DNA of 24,301 nt from Polyangium jinanense (GTDB lineage: Bacteria > Myxococcota > Polyangia > Polyangiales > Polyangiaceae). The DNA is taken from positions 1 to 24,301 of the forward strand of contig NZ_JAGTJJ010000104.1 of the NCBI RefSeq assembly GCF_028435365.1, given 5' to 3'. Below, in pieces: positions 22,971 to 24,301 of the stretch. The notes beneath the pieces are model-generated. The model saw nothing but the letters and a program-made list of their open reading frames with translations. It was not told where the DNA came from and did no database searches. The position numbers and the translations under genes are program-made. Each line of letters begins with the position of its first letter. The first letter of the stretch is position 1.

Positions 22971-23162
22971 ACGGCTCTCCGCGCGACGGCTGACTCGAGC
23001 TGCGAGCACGCCATCGGTCGCTTGTCATGATGCAGTTTCCTGCCGGCGATCTCGACGAGCCGTTCCTGTGTCGGCGGCCGGGTCAGGTACCGGCACAGTC
23101 TCTCCACACGGTGGCGATCGCGGCCATCGATCACAACGCGCCCGCTCACGCTCGAGTGCGGC
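22971..23162 (-). pseudogene. IS91-family transposase remnant
   Basis: A minus-strand frame across about 23162 to 22971 (stop at 22964-22966) reads GRVVIDGRDRHRVERLCRYL, then TRPPTQERLVEIAGRKLHH. This strongly resembles the segment of IS91-type Y2 (HUH) transposases that follows the catalytic region, where 'R..LERLCRY..RPP...ERL' is conserved. After KLHH the sequence no longer resembles the family and ends shortly after, and the N-terminal zinc-binding and HUH/tyrosine parts are missing, so it cannot be functional. The fragment starts right at the stop codon of the M13 peptidase gene and runs up to the 43-bp array. The identification is from memory of the family pattern. Confidence 0.65.
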
Positions 23163-24301
23163 TCACCAGACGTCGCAGCGCTGCTTGGGGTTCAGGGCCT
23201 TGCCCTCGGCGCATGAGAAGGCGCGGGCGAACTCGGGCATGTTCGTGACAGACCCGTTTACCCGAAATTTTGCCAGCGAATGCGGGTCGGTCTGCAAGAG
23301 CGTGCGCGCCCGCTCTTCACGCCACTTCGTGCACTGAGACTGGCCGAACGACAGAAAAAACTGTTGGTCTTCGTCGAACCCGTCGGCCCGAATGCGCTCT
23401 TCTGCGCTCTTTCGCAGGGCGCGATACGCGCGAAAGGCGAGCTTGAGGCCACCGATGTCGGCGATGTTCTCGCCGAGGGTCAGCTTGCCGTTGATCTTCA
23501 CGCCGGGCAGGGGCTCGTAGGCCGAATACTGGTCGACGACGCATTGCGCCCTGGCCTCGAAGCGCCTGCGCGTTTCAGGCTCCCACCACGACGCGAGGTT
23601 GCCCTTGCCGTCGTACCGCGAGCCCTCGTCGTCGAAGCCGTGGATGAGTTCGTGGCCGATGGTCTCGCCGGTCGCGCCCATGTTGACGGCCAGGCCAGAG
23701 CGGGCCGAGAAAAAGGGCGGCTGCAAAATGCCTGCCGGGAAGGCCATTTGGTTGAGCTGCGGGTCGTAGTAGGCGTTCACCGTGGGCGGGCTCATTTGCC
23801 AGTCCTCGCGGTCGACGGGCTTGCCCACCTTGGTAAGTTGGCGCTTCACCTCGAAGGCCTTGCCGGCGAGCACGTTGGCCGCGTGCACCTTCTTGTCGAG
23901 AGAGAAATCATAGACGCGCCACGTGTTCGGGTAGCCGATGAGGTAGGCTATCTGCTGGCGCTTTTCGCGGGCGCGCTCTTTGGTTTTTTCGTCCATCCAG
24001 TCGAGCTCGCCGAAGCGCTCGTCGAAGGCCTCGCTGATGGCGGCGATCATCTGCCGGACGACATCGCGGCTCTCGCCGGCGAAGTGGCGGGCGACGAAGA
24101 ACCGGCCGAGCGACTCGCCGAGCGCGGCGTCGGTGGCGGTCACGCAGCGCCTCCAGCGGTCTCGCTGCTTCTGCTGGCCGCTCAAAAACCGCCACATGGT
24201 GAACGATTCGTCGTCGAACCTCTTTGGTAGCGCGTCGGCGGTGGCGTTCAGAACATGCCACTCGAGGTAGGCCTGCCACGCCGCCGGCTTGGTCGACGCG
24301 A
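23163..24301 (-). CDS. M13-family zinc metallopeptidase (5' truncated by window edge)
   Basis: The frame is open from the stop at 23163 through the right edge, so about 379 C-terminal residues are seen of a protein usually 650-700 long. The first visible part (WQAYLEWHVLNATADALP and FTMWRFLSGQQKQRDRWRRC) is the typical M13 middle region. The peptidase domain follows with NAYYDP, MAFPAGILQPPFF, the zinc motif HELIH (codons at 23640-23654), the third ligand in GENIADIGG, TDPHS, FRVNG and the terminal CDVW, the hallmark end of neprilysin-like enzymes. All catalytic residues in view are intact. Bacterial members such as PepO are usually lipoproteins or secreted and cut short peptides; the signal sequence here is out of view. 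An IS91-type remnant abuts its 3' end. Confidence 0.94.
   Translation of the reverse strand, partial: ASTKPAAWQAYLEWHVLNATADALPKRFDDESFTMWRFLSGQQKQRDRWRRCVTATDAALGESLGRFFVARHFAGESRDVVRQMIAAISEAFDERFGELDWMDEKTKERAREKRQQIAYLIGYPNTWRVYDFSLDKKVHAANVLAGKAFEVKRQLTKVGKPVDREDWQMSPPTVNAYYDPQLNQMAFPAGILQPPFFSARSGLAVNMGATGETIGHELIHGFDDEGSRYDGKGNLASWWEPETRRRFEARAQCVVDQYSAYEPLPGVKINGKLTLGENIADIGGLKLAFRAYRALRKSAEERIRADGFDEDQQFFLSFGQSQCTKWREERARTLLQTDPHSLAKFRVNGSVTNMPEFARAFSCAEGKALNPKQRCDVW

Noticed and set aside
22626..23028. Minus-strand frames with a repeated Ala-Tyr-Pro / Pro-Trp-Ser pattern across the 43-bp array
   Set aside because: All three minus frames are open and show the same peptide cycling, because a 43-bp unit without stops shifts frame each copy. 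There is no start context or non-repeat domain, so these are by-products of the DNA repeat.

Overview
The window has very high GC, with strong third-position G/C bias and long antisense open frames as a by-product. Its gene content points to a large-genome myxobacterium, probably order Polyangiales (Sorangium/Polyangium-like): a GldA/F/G-type ABC cluster, an alpha-2-macroglobulin/PBP1C pair, a DUF482-type acyltransferase, a Uma2 protein and an M13 peptidase. The taxonomic call is inference; there is no rRNA or other marker gene.

Layout. 1-107: a three-hairpin repeat (copy 1). 108-2307 (-): N-formylglutamate amidohydrolase followed by an unrecognised eight-TM protein. 2475-3365 (+): a XerC/XerD-type tyrosine recombinase, followed at 3380-3482 by an 11-bp inverted repeat and copy 2 of the three-hairpin repeat. 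3502-8271 (-): a four-gene, translationally coupled operon (ATPase, permease, GldG-like protein, DUF4340 protein) with 4-, 10- and 4-nt overlaps. 8272-8495: a divergent control region. 8496-16672 (+): a 1912-aa bacterial alpha-2-macroglobulin with its CTEQ thioester motif, overlapping pbpC (PBP1C) by 4 nt. 16653-21151 (-): FemAB/DUF482-like protein, OPT-family transporter and MscS-type channel, probably one operon, meeting pbpC tail to tail with a 20-nt overlap. 21228-21860 (+): Uma2-family protein. 21879-22592 (-): an unrecognised helical protein. 22593-23162: about 570 bp without an intact gene, holding a strict 43-bp minisatellite and a fragment of an IS91-type transposase. 23163-24301 (-): the C-terminal part of an M13 zinc metallopeptidase that runs off the right edge.

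How the genes fit together. Most of the window concerns the cell envelope. The alpha-2-macroglobulin and PBP1C form the known periplasmic protease-trap plus peptidoglycan-repair pair. The divergent ABC/GldG/DUF4340 operon encodes an uncharacterised membrane complex resembling the Bacteroidota gliding ABC system. The DUF482/OPT/MscS set adds a possible wall-modifying acyltransferase, a peptide or metal-chelate importer and an osmotic safety valve. I found no defence system, prophage or CRISPR array. The features least explained by known families are the non-coding ones: the three-hairpin repeat at gene 3' ends, the 43-bp array with a dyad in most units, and hairpins next to start codons.
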